The notes beneath the pieces were generated by a model, which had not been told where the DNA came from, did no database searches, and saw nothing but the letters and a program-made list of their open reading frames with translations. Of a stretch of 64,000 nucleotides of DNA, positions 35,415 through 45,152 are shown piece by piece. The stretch is from Pachyseris speciosa. Lineage: Eukaryota > Cnidaria > Anthozoa > Scleractinia > Pachyseridae. The position numbers and the translations under genes are program-made. The first letter of the stretch is position 1, and every line of letters starts with the position of its first letter. The DNA is taken from the NCBI GenBank assembly GCA_016490735.1, contig JAEMWC010001533.1, forward strand, positions 1-64,000. The letters are read 5' to 3'.

Positions 35415-35622
35415 TGATGGTGATGATGATGATGACGATGATGATGACGATGATGATGATGGTTATGATAAAGATGATAATAATAATAGTGATGATGATG
35501 GTGGTGATGATGATAATAATGATGATGCCGATGGTGATGATGATGATGATGATGATGGTGATGGTGATGATGACGATGATGATGACGTTGATGGTGATGA
35601 TGGCGGTAACGATGATGAGATG
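35411..35622. repeat. (GAT)n-type microsatellite, impure
   Basis: Over 200 bp of GAT/GAC/GGT triplets. Open on both strands, but only as low-complexity repeats. Confidence 0.92.
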
Positions 35623-35649
35623 ACTTACCAGCAACAGGGTTAACAATAG

Positions 35650-37490
35650 AAATGGCCAGTATTCCGTATATTACATTCTGTACATTTTTTTGCGATTATT
35701 TCAAAATAAACTTTGGGGTAAACTTGGGTGCATGGAGTCATAAAGGGGCCAATTACTAATGGATCGCAAGATATTTTTTCTGGTTCAAGAACCTTTATCA
35801 AACCACAGGCGACGGGGAGCTCCCACTAGCGGATAATCTGCAGTTCCTTCCTTTCGTTTTCGCAAAAATCTCAGTGATTTATCCAGGACAAACACACGCC
35901 CAAATACTGCCACTCCCTGACCATTTAAGTATATTTGATACATCCTGATTTTTCTTTTTCCGGCTTATAACGAAAACTCAACCCGAGGTACGCAAGTTCG
36001 AATGTGCGTTGTTAAAATCGAATCTGGAAACACAACAACACAGATGTTCGACGAGCCTTGTAACTAGAGTACACTGGCCAGGTGAGAATTGTTATAAGTG
36101 ATCACTTTTCCAGATATAATGCTTTTAGTTTGAGAGTTTAAGAGAGCTTCATTTATAATTCGGTCAATTACTTCGTTGCAAATCATCTTTTCAACTGTGA
36201 ACAGCACAGAGACGAAATCGCTAACTTCTGAGACATGATCACTTGATCAGTGAGGAATGCATCAACTATGTGTCGACGTAAAATCACGAAACAAACAGAA
36301 TATGACTTGAAAAGAACTGGTAATGTAATGAAGCGCTCAGTGAAGTATAGAAGCATTGTTTTGTGGAACAAATCGGTAAAGCTTACTTTCTAAACAAACT
36401 GCAGTGCTGCGTCAGTCGGAAAGTGAAATTAAACGCGAAAGTTTTGTCGAAGGAAACTGAGTTGTATTAAAAGGGGATCAAAGGCTCACGTTTCGGGTGT
36501 TCGTTCTCCCATACAGCGAATTACTTCTTAAAGCGGCCGACAACAGTGAGCTGTTTCCTTCGTCAATAGTTTTGAAGAGTGAGGCAATTACAGAGACTTA
36601 TTTAAAACCGGATATACGAAAGCCTTTCCCACTGGTGTACCGCAACTTCCTTTCTGGCGCGAGTTCCTGATGTTTTGAATGTATGGCGCTTTTTAATTTC
36701 GTTGTTTACGTTACGTGCTCTAAAAGAGCGCTAAAATGTAAACCCGGCTTAGAAAATCAAAGGACTCTGAAAGAAAGAGGTGCGAATGTTTGCTTGCATT
36801 GGCAATTGCGTGGCGTTTTCAGACTTCATTTGACCGTTAAGACTTCCTTTTGCTGTCTGTATGTGTTTTCGGTGATTTATTTTTGCTCTTTTGTAAATGG
36901 ATTTTAATCTTTTTTCATGCAGTTTTGTACCTTTTCTATCGCATATTTTAACAGTAAGAATTCAACCGTGATGTGGCTAAATTTCCTCTATGGTCACGGG
37001 AAAATTAATCAGGAACAAAGTATGCGGACAACCCGTCACCTCCACATTATCTGCTACTGATATAATCTGAATGAATTTTTGATTCTTAAATACAAAGCCT
37101 TTTGAGACGAAAGAAAGCTTTAGTTGTCTGGTTAGAAGCCAATCCGCTTTTCTTTCGAGACAAGAACTAGGCAGAAATCCGCCTTCAATGGAGATTAGGA
37201 CTGTAGATTCTTTAGTAAAATGTATCCTTGTTTTGTTTTTCAGCGAGGAATTTTCCTGTAAAGGTTACAAGAAAAAGCGACACCAGCTTCTGAAGCAGAA
37301 CTTTGTTGTCATAAAGCGATTCCCTGCAGTTAAATGGCTGATATTGAAGGTAAGCTTCCGCCAGTTTATACAGTTCATGATTTTAGGCACTACCAACCGC
37401 GGTGATAAGGTGAATTCTTTGGCCCCGTTAGGAGCTGACTGAAAGTTTGTGCGTTGGTAATTCGTCAGAGCGAATCCACGAAAGGTCAAC
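35650..37490. other. Mostly empty; holds one candidate exon
   Basis: No recognisable gene apart from the exon-like segment at 37244-37349. Confidence 0.4.
37244..37349 (+). CDS. Candidate orphan exon
   Basis: A strong acceptor (TGTTTTGTTTTTCAG) and donor (TTGAAG^GTAAGC) bound 106 nt with only one open frame: EEFSCKGYKKKRHQLLKQNF then VVIKRFPAVKWLILK. The peptide is basic and has no domain I recognise. It could be an exon of a plus-strand gene, possibly upstream of the ETS gene, but its phase-0 end does not fit the phase-1 start of the ETS exon without another exon between. Transcript evidence would decide it. Confidence 0.25.
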
Positions 37491-37776
37491 ACAACAACAA
37501 CAACATGCTTTATTTTCCCCATTTAGTGACATTACAGGCATATAATCGTTTAAGTAAAAAGAAAAAGAGGGGACTGGCTACCTGAAATAACCATAAAGTT
37601 AAAGAGGGCAGGCAGCCAGTTTAACAAAACTGATCATACTAATTTAGGTCGGTACACTAACAGATACATACACACATAGACAAACATGTAACAAGCCGTG
37701 AGCAAAAATAAGATCATGGAGAGAGAAAATACTATAACGTAGATAGGAGAAAACTAGAGTTAAAAATAATACATAA

Positions 37777-38013
37777 AGTAAGCAAAGGATATGGCAAAAA
37801 TATTAAGATACGGTGAAAGTTATAGATAGTGCAAAACAGTTTTACAAATCTAATATTACAGACGCTTCCTAATATCCTTCAAGATATTGATAGTGAGTAA
37901 GCAAAGGATATGGCAAAAATATTGAGATACGGTGAAAGTTATAGATAGTACAAAACAGTTTTACAAATCTAATATTACAGACGCTTCCTAATATCCTTCA
38001 AGATATTGTTCTT
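37777..38013. repeat. Tandem duplication in the LINE 3' end, 119-bp period
   Basis: AGTAAGCAAAGGATATGGCA begins at 37777 and again at 37896. The copies differ at two or three sites only. The unit includes the last LINE codons and stop, plus 3' UTR. Confidence 0.9.
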
Positions 38014-38467
38014 TTAACCTTTTCTTGAACATAGATAAGGATGACAACTTTATATCACTGTCAAGGGAATTCCAAATAGATGGGCCTATGAACCCAATGT
38101 TGACTTTACCATAGTTAGTTCTTACATAAGGAAGATAGTAAGACTGTTTTGCTGCAAATCTAGTATTGTATTTATGAATATCAATTACTTTAGTGAAGAA
38201 GGAATGAAAGGTAGTAGGAAGGAGTTGATTATAAAATTTGTACATAAAAATAGCAACATAAAATGTAGCAAGATCATAGAACTTAATTACCTGAAGAGAT
38301 TTGAACAAGGGTCCAGAATGAGTGTCGAACTGGGAAAAAGTGATAATGCGCATAGCTCTCTTTTGAAGTGTAAATACAGGTTTAAGAATTGATTCGTATG
38401 CATTACCCCAAACAATAATACCGTAAGTCAAAAAAGGATAGATTAAGGCGTAATATAATTTAACCAA
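37988..38467 (-). pseudogene. LINE reverse transcriptase C-terminal fragment
   Basis: 159 codons from MVKLYYALIYPFLTYGIIVW to the stop, including ILKPVFTLQKRAMRIITF and FIGPSIWNSLDSDIKLSSLS, the connection region shared by CR1/Jockey-type reverse transcriptases. It is separated from the catalytic part by frameshifts. Confidence 0.85.
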
Positions 38468-39185
38468 AATGCTTATGTCAACAAAATGTCTTACTTTGTA
38501 TAAAATGCCAATACTTCTTCTAATTTTTTTTAGCTATAAATTCAACTTGCTTTTTCCAACTAAGGTGTGAATCAATTTGTATACCAAGATATTTGATACA
38601 AGACTCTCTTTTCAGTTGCTTATTGCATAAGAGGAGATTAAACATAGAGTCATTTAATTTTCTTTGTGGTAGATGGAAAAGTATAAAATTTGATTTCTCT
38701 ATATTCAAAGAGAGTTTGTTGGCACAAAGCCAAGTATGAATGTTAGTTAATTCTAAGTTTATGTTAGTTTGGAGTATCTGGAATAGAAGTAGAATAAATT
38801 AGCATCATCTGCAAATAAATGAAAATCAAAAAGTTCTGAGGAATGGTGAGTCATTGATATATAATAGAAACAGCAGTGGACCAAGAACAGAACCTTGTGG
38901 AATTCCACATGTGATACTACATTTCCCTAAAGTTACATTTACTGTGACAACGTGTTGACGATTATCAAGATAAGATTTAAACCAGTCATTTGCAATTCCT
39001 CTTATACCATAATATTCTAGCTTGTTTAACAGGATTTTATGATTAACCGTATCAAATGCTTTACTAAAATCAAGAAAAACTCCACAAGAATAGTTTCCAT
39101 TCTCTACTGCTTTTTGGATTTTATCTACTATAGATAAGATTGCATGACGGGCAAAACGAGTGGAAATATTTTGTAAATAAACTCC

Positions 39186-40796
39186 TTTCGGCGAAAAATG
39201 AACAGTTGACCGAAAAGCGAAGCTTCTAGTCTAGGGCAACTGTGAAATTTTGAGGACAATCTATCAGTCAAGGGCATTATTCCTCTGATATACCAGCAAG
39301 CCAGAAAGAGGTTTATTTATTTTATAACTCTCCGATTAATTTTCATATCGCTTATACACAGTTAAAAGTTGAAAATGTTGAAAAAAAGTGATCTGACGAC
39401 GGTTGCGAAAGACTTAAACAACTGCATTGATTGGTTGAGTTTACTTTATTGAATCTGTGATTGGATTCTTCCATTTGAAACTGAAGAAACTTTAAAAAGA
39501 CTGGGTTTGTTTTGTCTCTTTTGCGACCGTAAAATCGGAGGCCGACAGATATTGACGCGGACAGGATATATTGCCTGATATTTGCACCACGTGATCCAAA
39601 ATGGCCAATAAATTCACGCAAAAGTAAGTAAGGCTCAATATTTGCACAGTGGTTTGGAGGTTACATGTATTGCAAAATAAAAAAGGTTTCCTAATGCGCA
39701 CGCGCTCATCCCGTTTGACCTTTTCTCATGGTTTCTTTGTTGCTAGTTACAAAATATTTCATTGGATGCTAAGTCTCTTATAAATGTTTTAGGGTTTAAA
39801 ATCTCTGAATATCTTTATTCGTTGTTGGTTTATTGACGAGCCCACAGGGCGAGTCAAAATACGACACACAACCCACCAAAAAATCTCTAATAAGATATGT
39901 AGGGACCTTTAGCAAAGAGGACAAAAACGTGAAATCGACATCTCTGACCGTTTGGGAAGTGGGACGATACCGCCGTAAGCGCAAGAAAAAAAAAACTCTT
40001 AAGCAGGTCAGACGTGGACGTCAGAAAGCCGAACGCACACTGAGTGAAAGAGATTGAAGAAAATAATCAAGTTCCGATAATTGGCTTGTACTTCCCTACG
40101 CTGATAACTCAGTTTCGCACGCAGAGTCTGTGCTTCTCTACGATCGATACATACAGTTAAAAAACTCCAGATTTTCCGTACGAAAGCTACGACAGATTTT
40201 TGCTATACACATTTTTGCTGTGTCGAAAAGCAAGATCTTCCACGCGTTGTTGACGCTCTACAGCTTCCACCAGTTTTCACGTGCGAGGGTAGAAGCATTT
40301 GCGAACATTACAGTTCATATTCCACAGGTCAACATACAGGTCACCGTGCTACAGATAAATAAAGAAGCCCAAAAAGTGTCTCCTAGCCCTAATCCCTATC
40401 CAAAATTAATGTTTTAAGATTGAGGATAAACTGTTTACTTGACTTAGTTACCAATCAATAAAGATGTGACCTTTACCTGTGACCTGTACTTTAGACCCGG
40501 CCCGCCACAACAGCTTCAAATTTAATACAAGTTCCACCTGAGACGTCACAAACCACCGAGTTTACCCAGTTTGTCCTGGAACTCAGTGAGCGAGCAATAG
40601 GCTAAAACCGTAATAAAAGTTAATCCCAGTATTCACGTTCTCTACAGAACGGGAAACCTCATGTTATGGCGTCATGAACGTCACGTGGACGACGAGTTGT
40701 GGACCCTAGGGCATGCGCAATAGCGTCAAACTATGATTTCTCAACTTCCGGTCGTTCGCGTCCACGCCCTCGGGCTCTTTGCTAAAGATCGGTAGT
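39186..40796. other. No gene seen
   Basis: Sequence between the LINE and the DNA transposon has short spurious frames only. Confidence 0.45.
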
Positions 40797-40887
40797 AATT
40801 CTCCGGAACGGAAACGAGCAGGGGCATGGGAACTATTTGGAAGTGTGGGGACTGGGCTTGTTGTTTGGGTGGACAGTGCGCGAAAAT
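40797..40887 (+). repeat. Left terminal inverted repeat of the two-gene transposon
   Basis: AATTCTCCGGAACGG ... GGACAGTGCGCGAAAAT; matches the right end in reverse with mismatches such as ACTATTTGG against ACTATATGG. Confidence 0.92.
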
Positions 40888-40944
40888 GAACTGCAAGTAC
40901 TGCAGAAGCGAGGATTGATTCATCAAGGTTAATTTATCCCGAGC

Positions 40945-40980
40945 AAAAAAAAAAAAAAAAAAAAAAAAAAGGGAAAAAAA
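40945..40980 (+). repeat. Poly(A) run directly before the transposase frame
   Basis: About 26 A, then GGG and seven A, directly abutting the first transposase codon. Length errors are likely here. Confidence 0.9.
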
Positions 40981-42486
40981 GTGAATTGCTGTGTTCCGAA
41001 CTGTCTGAACAATTTTAGAAACAATCCAGGTTTACGATATTACAGAATTCCTCAAAACCCTGTCACTCGCAAAGAGTATAAAAGGCTCTTGCGGAATGAA
41101 AGTTTAAAGATAAACAGCGACAACACAAGAATTTGTTCTCAGCACTTTGAAGGAGGGAAGAAGCTAAATCGTAAACATCTGGCTTCTACATTTCCCTGGA
41201 CTGATGTTAAACCTAAACGACGGGAACTTAAGAGAAAAAGTGTTGAACAAGCGGGAAATACCGTGGGGAAGATACAGAAGCAGGAGCAGTTGCAGCAACC
41301 AACACAAGAAATTGGCCAGCCTGAAGAAAACAATTCAAACGCTCAAAATTCAAACAGCGAGGCTAGTGAAAAAGAACTAAATCCCCAAAGTAAGTTTACT
41401 GAGAAAGCTTGTATCCATGTTGGTACCCAAAAAAAATCATGTTCTGATGAAACTGAAATCACTAAATCGTTAAGACAGCAAATTTCTAAAATGGAGGTTA
41501 CAATCAGTGAATTGACTTTGGAAATTGCAGCATTGAAACGAGAAATGGAAAATGCGCGTTTTGATATTGAACAGTTTAAAGACAAGCCAGAAGATGTAAC
41601 CTTTTACACTGGTTTCACAGACTACGATACCCTTTTACTGTGTTTCGATATTGTTAAAGAATCTGCTGCAAATTTGAATTATGGGTCCTATCAGAGAAAG
41701 ACTGTCGATTCACAGAATGGAAAGCGAGATGGAAGGCCTAGAAAACTGTCCATTTTCCAAGAGTTCGTTTTAGTTCTCATGAAACCTAGGCTGGGACTTT
41801 TTAATAAAGACCTTGCTTACAGGTTTAAAGTTTCCCCTTCTGTCGTGTCTGAAGTATTCAGGACTTGGATAAGGATTTTAAGACTGGAGCTTGAAGTATT
41901 AATCCAGTTGCCTCCGAGGGATGTTATTCAAGAACAAATGCCCTCCCTGTTTAAGGAATTTTATCCTAAAACAGTCAGCATAATAGACTACACGGAAATT
42001 GAGATGGAGAGACCATCTGCCCTGAATAATCAATCTGCTTGCTATTCAAGTTACAAGTCTAGAACAACTATGAAGGCTTTGGTGGGAATAATCCCAAGTG
42101 GGGCTACTGCCTTTGTAAGTAATTTGTACCCAGGAAGCATCTCAGACAAAGAGATAACTACAAAGAGCGGGCTTCTGGACTACCTGCAACAAAATGATGA
42201 AGTTATGGCAGACAAGGGGTTTTTAATACAGGATGAGCTAGCATCTGTAGGTGCTTCATTGACAATTCCAGCTTTCTTAAGTGGTCGCAAACAGTTCTCA
42301 AAGGAGGATGCTATGAAGAATAAGAAAGTTGCCTGTTTAAGAGTCCATGTCGAACAGTGCATGGAAAGAATAAAAAATTGGCACATTTTGGATTGCAGAA
42401 TTCCAGTCTCATTGGCTCCAGTTGCTTCAGATATATTCACTGTGATTGCAGCCTTAACAAATTTTCAGCCACCTTTAATTTCATAG
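40981..42486 (+). CDS. THAP-domain DDE transposase
   Basis: This is the transposase of the surrounding element: it should bind the terminal repeats and cut and join DNA in the nucleus. Residues 1-75 form a THAP C2CH zinc finger (C4, C8, C52-x2-H55, FPW near 72). A polar linker and a coiled coil at about 158-200 follow, then a helix-turn-helix (KDLAYRFKVSPSVVSEVF, near 280-300) and an RNase H-like DDE core: D336 in IIDYTEI, D389 in PGSISDKEI, D411 in MADKGF, and E458/E462 in HVEQCMERIK. No frameshift or stop occurs over about 500 codons. The frame begins at GTG, not ATG; the in-frame sequence before it is a poly(A) run and then TAA at 40930, so the native start is either lost or in an unseen exon. 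A poly(A) signal AATAAA lies at 42527-42532. Confidence 0.92.
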   Translation: MNCCVPNCLNNFRNNPGLRYYRIPQNPVTRKEYKRLLRNESLKINSDNTRICSQHFEGGKKLNRKHLASTFPWTDVKPKRRELKRKSVEQAGNTVGKIQKQEQLQQPTQEIGQPEENNSNAQNSNSEASEKELNPQSKFTEKACIHVGTQKKSCSDETEITKSLRQQISKMEVTISELTLEIAALKREMENARFDIEQFKDKPEDVTFYTGFTDYDTLLLCFDIVKESAANLNYGSYQRKTVDSQNGKRDGRPRKLSIFQEFVLVLMKPRLGLFNKDLAYRFKVSPSVVSEVFRTWIRILRLELEVLIQLPPRDVIQEQMPSLFKEFYPKTVSIIDYTEIEMERPSALNNQSACYSSYKSRTTMKALVGIIPSGATAFVSNLYPGSISDKEITTKSGLLDYLQQNDEVMADKGFLIQDELASVGASLTIPAFLSGRKQFSKEDAMKNKKVACLRVHVEQCMERIKNWHILDCRIPVSLAPVASDIFTVIAALTNFQPPLIS

Positions 42487-42923
42487 TTTTGTTATAAAGA
42501 AGAGCTTCATGAGGGACGCTTACTAGAATAAAATTTAGAATAACATTTAAAAAAGGAACTGAAACTTTCAAGCAGTAACTATCAAGGTGCTCTCCTCTCT
42601 TAACTAAAACAGTAATAAAAAATTCTCTTTGCCAGGAAAAAAAAGTTTATTGATTATGTTGTAGGTTAAAATGATTTTAGCTTAGTTTGTTTTTAAATTT
42701 CCTTTGTCTTTAACTTATTGCAAACAATCATAAATCTCAAAGAAACAAACAAAGTTGAAATCATTTCAACCTGAATTTCATTTCAACCTACAACAATTAC
42801 ATTAAAAAATGTCAAAGACTTTGTTTCCACCCAGCAAACATCTTTTAAGTCACAAGTATTGTTCTATCATGGATATTGTGTTCATCTGTAAGCTCTCTCT
42901 AAGAACTTTAGGCAACTTGAGTA
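42487..42923. other. Intergenic spacer between the two convergent transposon genes
   Basis: AT-rich, with poly(A) signals for both directions: AATAAA at 42527 on plus, and TTTATT at 42646-42651 for the minus gene. GTTGTAGGTTAAAATGATTT and ATCATTTCAACCT pair as an imperfect inverted repeat. Confidence 0.6.
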
Positions 42924-44928
42924 CTACATAAATCTAGCCATGACTTGGCAGATGGTTTTGATGGTAGGATATGCAATCTCTGGGAGAATGTGATTGTTGA
43001 AAAATAGCTCTAGCTTAGGAAGAATACCATTCCAAAACTCTGAATCAAACTTTAGTCTTTCTATGTAAATACCATCACTGTTAGAACCTTGCACCACAAA
43101 GTCCTCCCATTTCTTTCCAGTCACAAACAACTGTTGATGAATCTGAAAGTAATATTTGTGCTTGGTGTTCACTGTGATATTGTTTTCCTTCAAGACACAA
43201 ATTCCCTTTCTTAGAAGGGCATCCTCAAGGGTTTCTGAATCCAGTGTTTGTATGTATTTCATCTCTATGAGACCTGTTGTCTCTCCATTTGCTTCAGGAT
43301 CACAGACTATGCCATCTGGACTGGCTCCAAGAAAACTATGTGTCTTGCTAACAAAAAAGCCACATCTTTCCACTGCGACATTTGAATTGCAATTTTTGTT
43401 TTTTTCCCTTATGTATTTATCCATGATCGCTTGTTCCTGCCTAAGCCCCTCTTTCATTTGTTTGGTAGCATGGACAGTGTTGTAGCCCAGCACTTCTTGA
43501 ATTGCCTTTGACGGTGATGTGGAGTCTTTGAGTACAGCACATCGATAAGCTTTTGAGGCTGTAATTCTGTACTTTCTGTGCTTGAACCATGCGTCATCCG
43601 CAGATTGGTTTCTTGTGTCAGCCTCAATTCTTGTTATGTCTTCATCATAAACAGCTAAATTCTGTTTTATCCTTTCACAGCAAGATTCTATTTCTGAAAG
43701 TGAAACAGGATGGACCTTGATGGGGGATATACATTCAACGTCCTTTGACTCTTTCTGTATTGTTTCTTGTTTTCCATTCTCTCTGGGCATGGGTAAGGAA
43801 TAACAGTGATCCAAATCCACAGCTCTTCTTAGACTTTCTACAGTGTCTTTCTGTAATGTGTGACTAAGGCCCAGAGTCTTTCCTGTCTTTTCTTGAAACG
43901 CTCTAACTTTTGAAAGAATGTTGTATATTTTGGTGCTGCTGGCATTTCTCTGGTGTTGAGCTCTTACATCATGGTTAGGTGGTATTGATGGAGATCTTTT
44001 TGCCTTTTTCTTACCATATTCATGCTTTTCAAATTTCATCTCTGAAATGCCTACAACATCACCCTTCCTTTTCCTTGGAATATTCCACTGACATTCTTTT
44101 GAAGTGCACGATTCTTGTTGGACTCTAGTCTTACAAAACTCTTCAAGACAAAACAAGGTAGCTGCCACATGATTACAGTACCCATCATTGCCAGCTGGGC
44201 AACCACAAAATGCTCTCTGAACTAAGCCATTTTTTCTCAGTATAATGTAGCAAGAATACGCTGATGTCTTCTTCATTGATGGTAACACTTGAGACTTAAC
44301 AAAGGAACTCATGGTGTCTGGTTTCGTGCAAGATTTGATAGTTAACACATGACCTGATTTATAGAAATTATAGCCTTTTACTAGAGGTTTAGCAGTCGAT
44401 AACTGTTGTTTTGCCTCCATGCTTGCCACCATATATGACCAGACAGTTTTAAAGGTTATTTCTGGAAGCCCTTCCATCTTCTCACTGAAGCCTTCAGTCG
44501 GAAAAGTAGTTTTCAGTTCAGGTTCAACTTCTTCGATGACTCCTAGTTCTGCCCTTTTACGAGCAAGATGAATGCCGCCATCTGGGTCCCTAAGATTTCT
44601 TACAGCCAATCCAGATTTCGTGTAGTCTTTAACCCTAACGATTTAAAGAGGAAAGAAAACATTCTTTCTTGAAATTTCATTTTTCGTGAAGTGTTATCCG
44701 TGTACTCTAGTGTACTACGCTGAGTACGCTGTACATTTTCAATACAAACCTTACGATAAGTTGCTGCTTTTTCCCAGAAGTACAAGCTCCTCTAAATATC
44801 AGCCATCTCTTAAGTTGCTGGACGTTGCACTCCTCTGGTCTTTCGCGAGGAAGTTTAGATCCAGGAATGTCGTCTTCGCATAGCAGAACTGAAAAACTTT
44901 TGGCATTCTTACCCTGGCACTCCGCCAT
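42924..44928 (-). CDS. SAP-SWIM-YqaJ nuclease of the transposon (two exons)
   Basis: Exon 1 is 44928-44750 (MAECQGKNAKS...), exon 2 is 44598-42924; joining GTA AG^ to ^A AAT gives ...QLIVRNLRDPDGG in frame, about 617 residues. Exon 1 has a SAP-like DNA-binding helix pair (NVQQLKRWLIFRGACTSGKK). Exon 2 has a SWIM zinc finger (CGCPAGNDGYCNHVAA, near 44170-44210) and a C-terminal YqaJ/lambda-exonuclease-type core: GLRQEQAIMDKY, GASPDGIV (Asp), GLIEMKY (E-x-K) and KYYFQIHQQLFVTG. These PD-(D/E)xK residues look intact. Inferred role: end processing or recombination helping transposition. It converges on the transposase within shared terminal repeats. Confidence 0.87.
44750..44928 (-). CDS. Nuclease gene exon 1 (SAP-like domain)
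   Basis: ATG 44928-44926 lies just inside the right terminal repeat. 179 nt, donor GTAAG^GTTTGT, phase 2. Without the splice, translation would continue only about 14 codons (FVLKMYSVLSVVH) to a stop. Confidence 0.78.
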
Positions 44929-44933
44929 TTTGA

Positions 44934-45023
44934 TTTCCGCGCGCTGTCCACCCAAACAACAAGCCCAGTCCCCACACTTCCATATAGTTCCCATGCCCCT
45001 GCTCGTTTCCGTTCCGGAGAATT
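44934..45023 (-). repeat. Right terminal inverted repeat of the two-gene transposon
   Basis: Reverse complement of the left end. The nuclease start codon lies just inside it at 44928, so the repeat probably holds the promoter of that gene. Confidence 0.92.
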
Positions 45024-45058
45024 CAACTGACAAACCTGTGGTCCTTGAAATTCCGTAT

Positions 45059-45152
45059 CGAATTGGAATTTGGAAATGCTGGTTTTTGAGGAGAGGGGAC
45101 TGAACCGGAGTACCCGGAGAAAAACCTCTCTGAGCAAGGACGAGAACCAACA
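45059..45152 (-). mobile_element. SINE fragment, copy 2 (first SINE family)
   Basis: The body segment GAGAGGTTTTTCTCCGGGTA through TTCCAAATTCCAATTCGATA matches copies at 4745-4945 and 59193-59508. The tRNA-like head is absent. It lies 35 bp outside the transposon. Confidence 0.8.

Larger units (their letters stand above)
37492..39185 (-). mobile_element. 5'-truncated, frameshifted non-LTR retrotransposon (CR1/Jockey-like)
   Basis: On minus the sequence shows reverse transcriptase motifs in order: GVFLDFSKAFDTVNHKIL, CGIPQGSVLGPLLFLLYIN and, after a frameshift, FADDANLFY (active-site DD), then a thumb region IKYLGIQIDSHLSWKK and a C-terminal part ending at 37988. The 5' half (endonuclease and ORF1) is missing and there is at least one frameshift, so it is dead. 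The 3' end carries a (TTG)n tail at about 37492-37503. Confidence 0.85.
40797..45023. mobile_element. Two-gene ISL2EU-like DNA transposon
   Basis: Terminal inverted repeats of about 90 bp (40797-40887 and 44934-45023) start AATTCTCCGGAACGGAAACG and differ at only a few positions. Inside are a plus-strand THAP-DDE transposase and a convergent minus-strand SAP-SWIM-YqaJ nuclease, the pairing I know from the ISL2EU superfamily. AATT at both outer ends is palindromic, so target-site duplication and terminus cannot be separated by eye. The near-identical ends and largely intact frames suggest recent activity. Confidence 0.85.

Noticed and set aside
35371..35646. Long isoleucine/methionine-rich frames on both strands
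   Set aside because: Pure translation of a GAT-type microsatellite.
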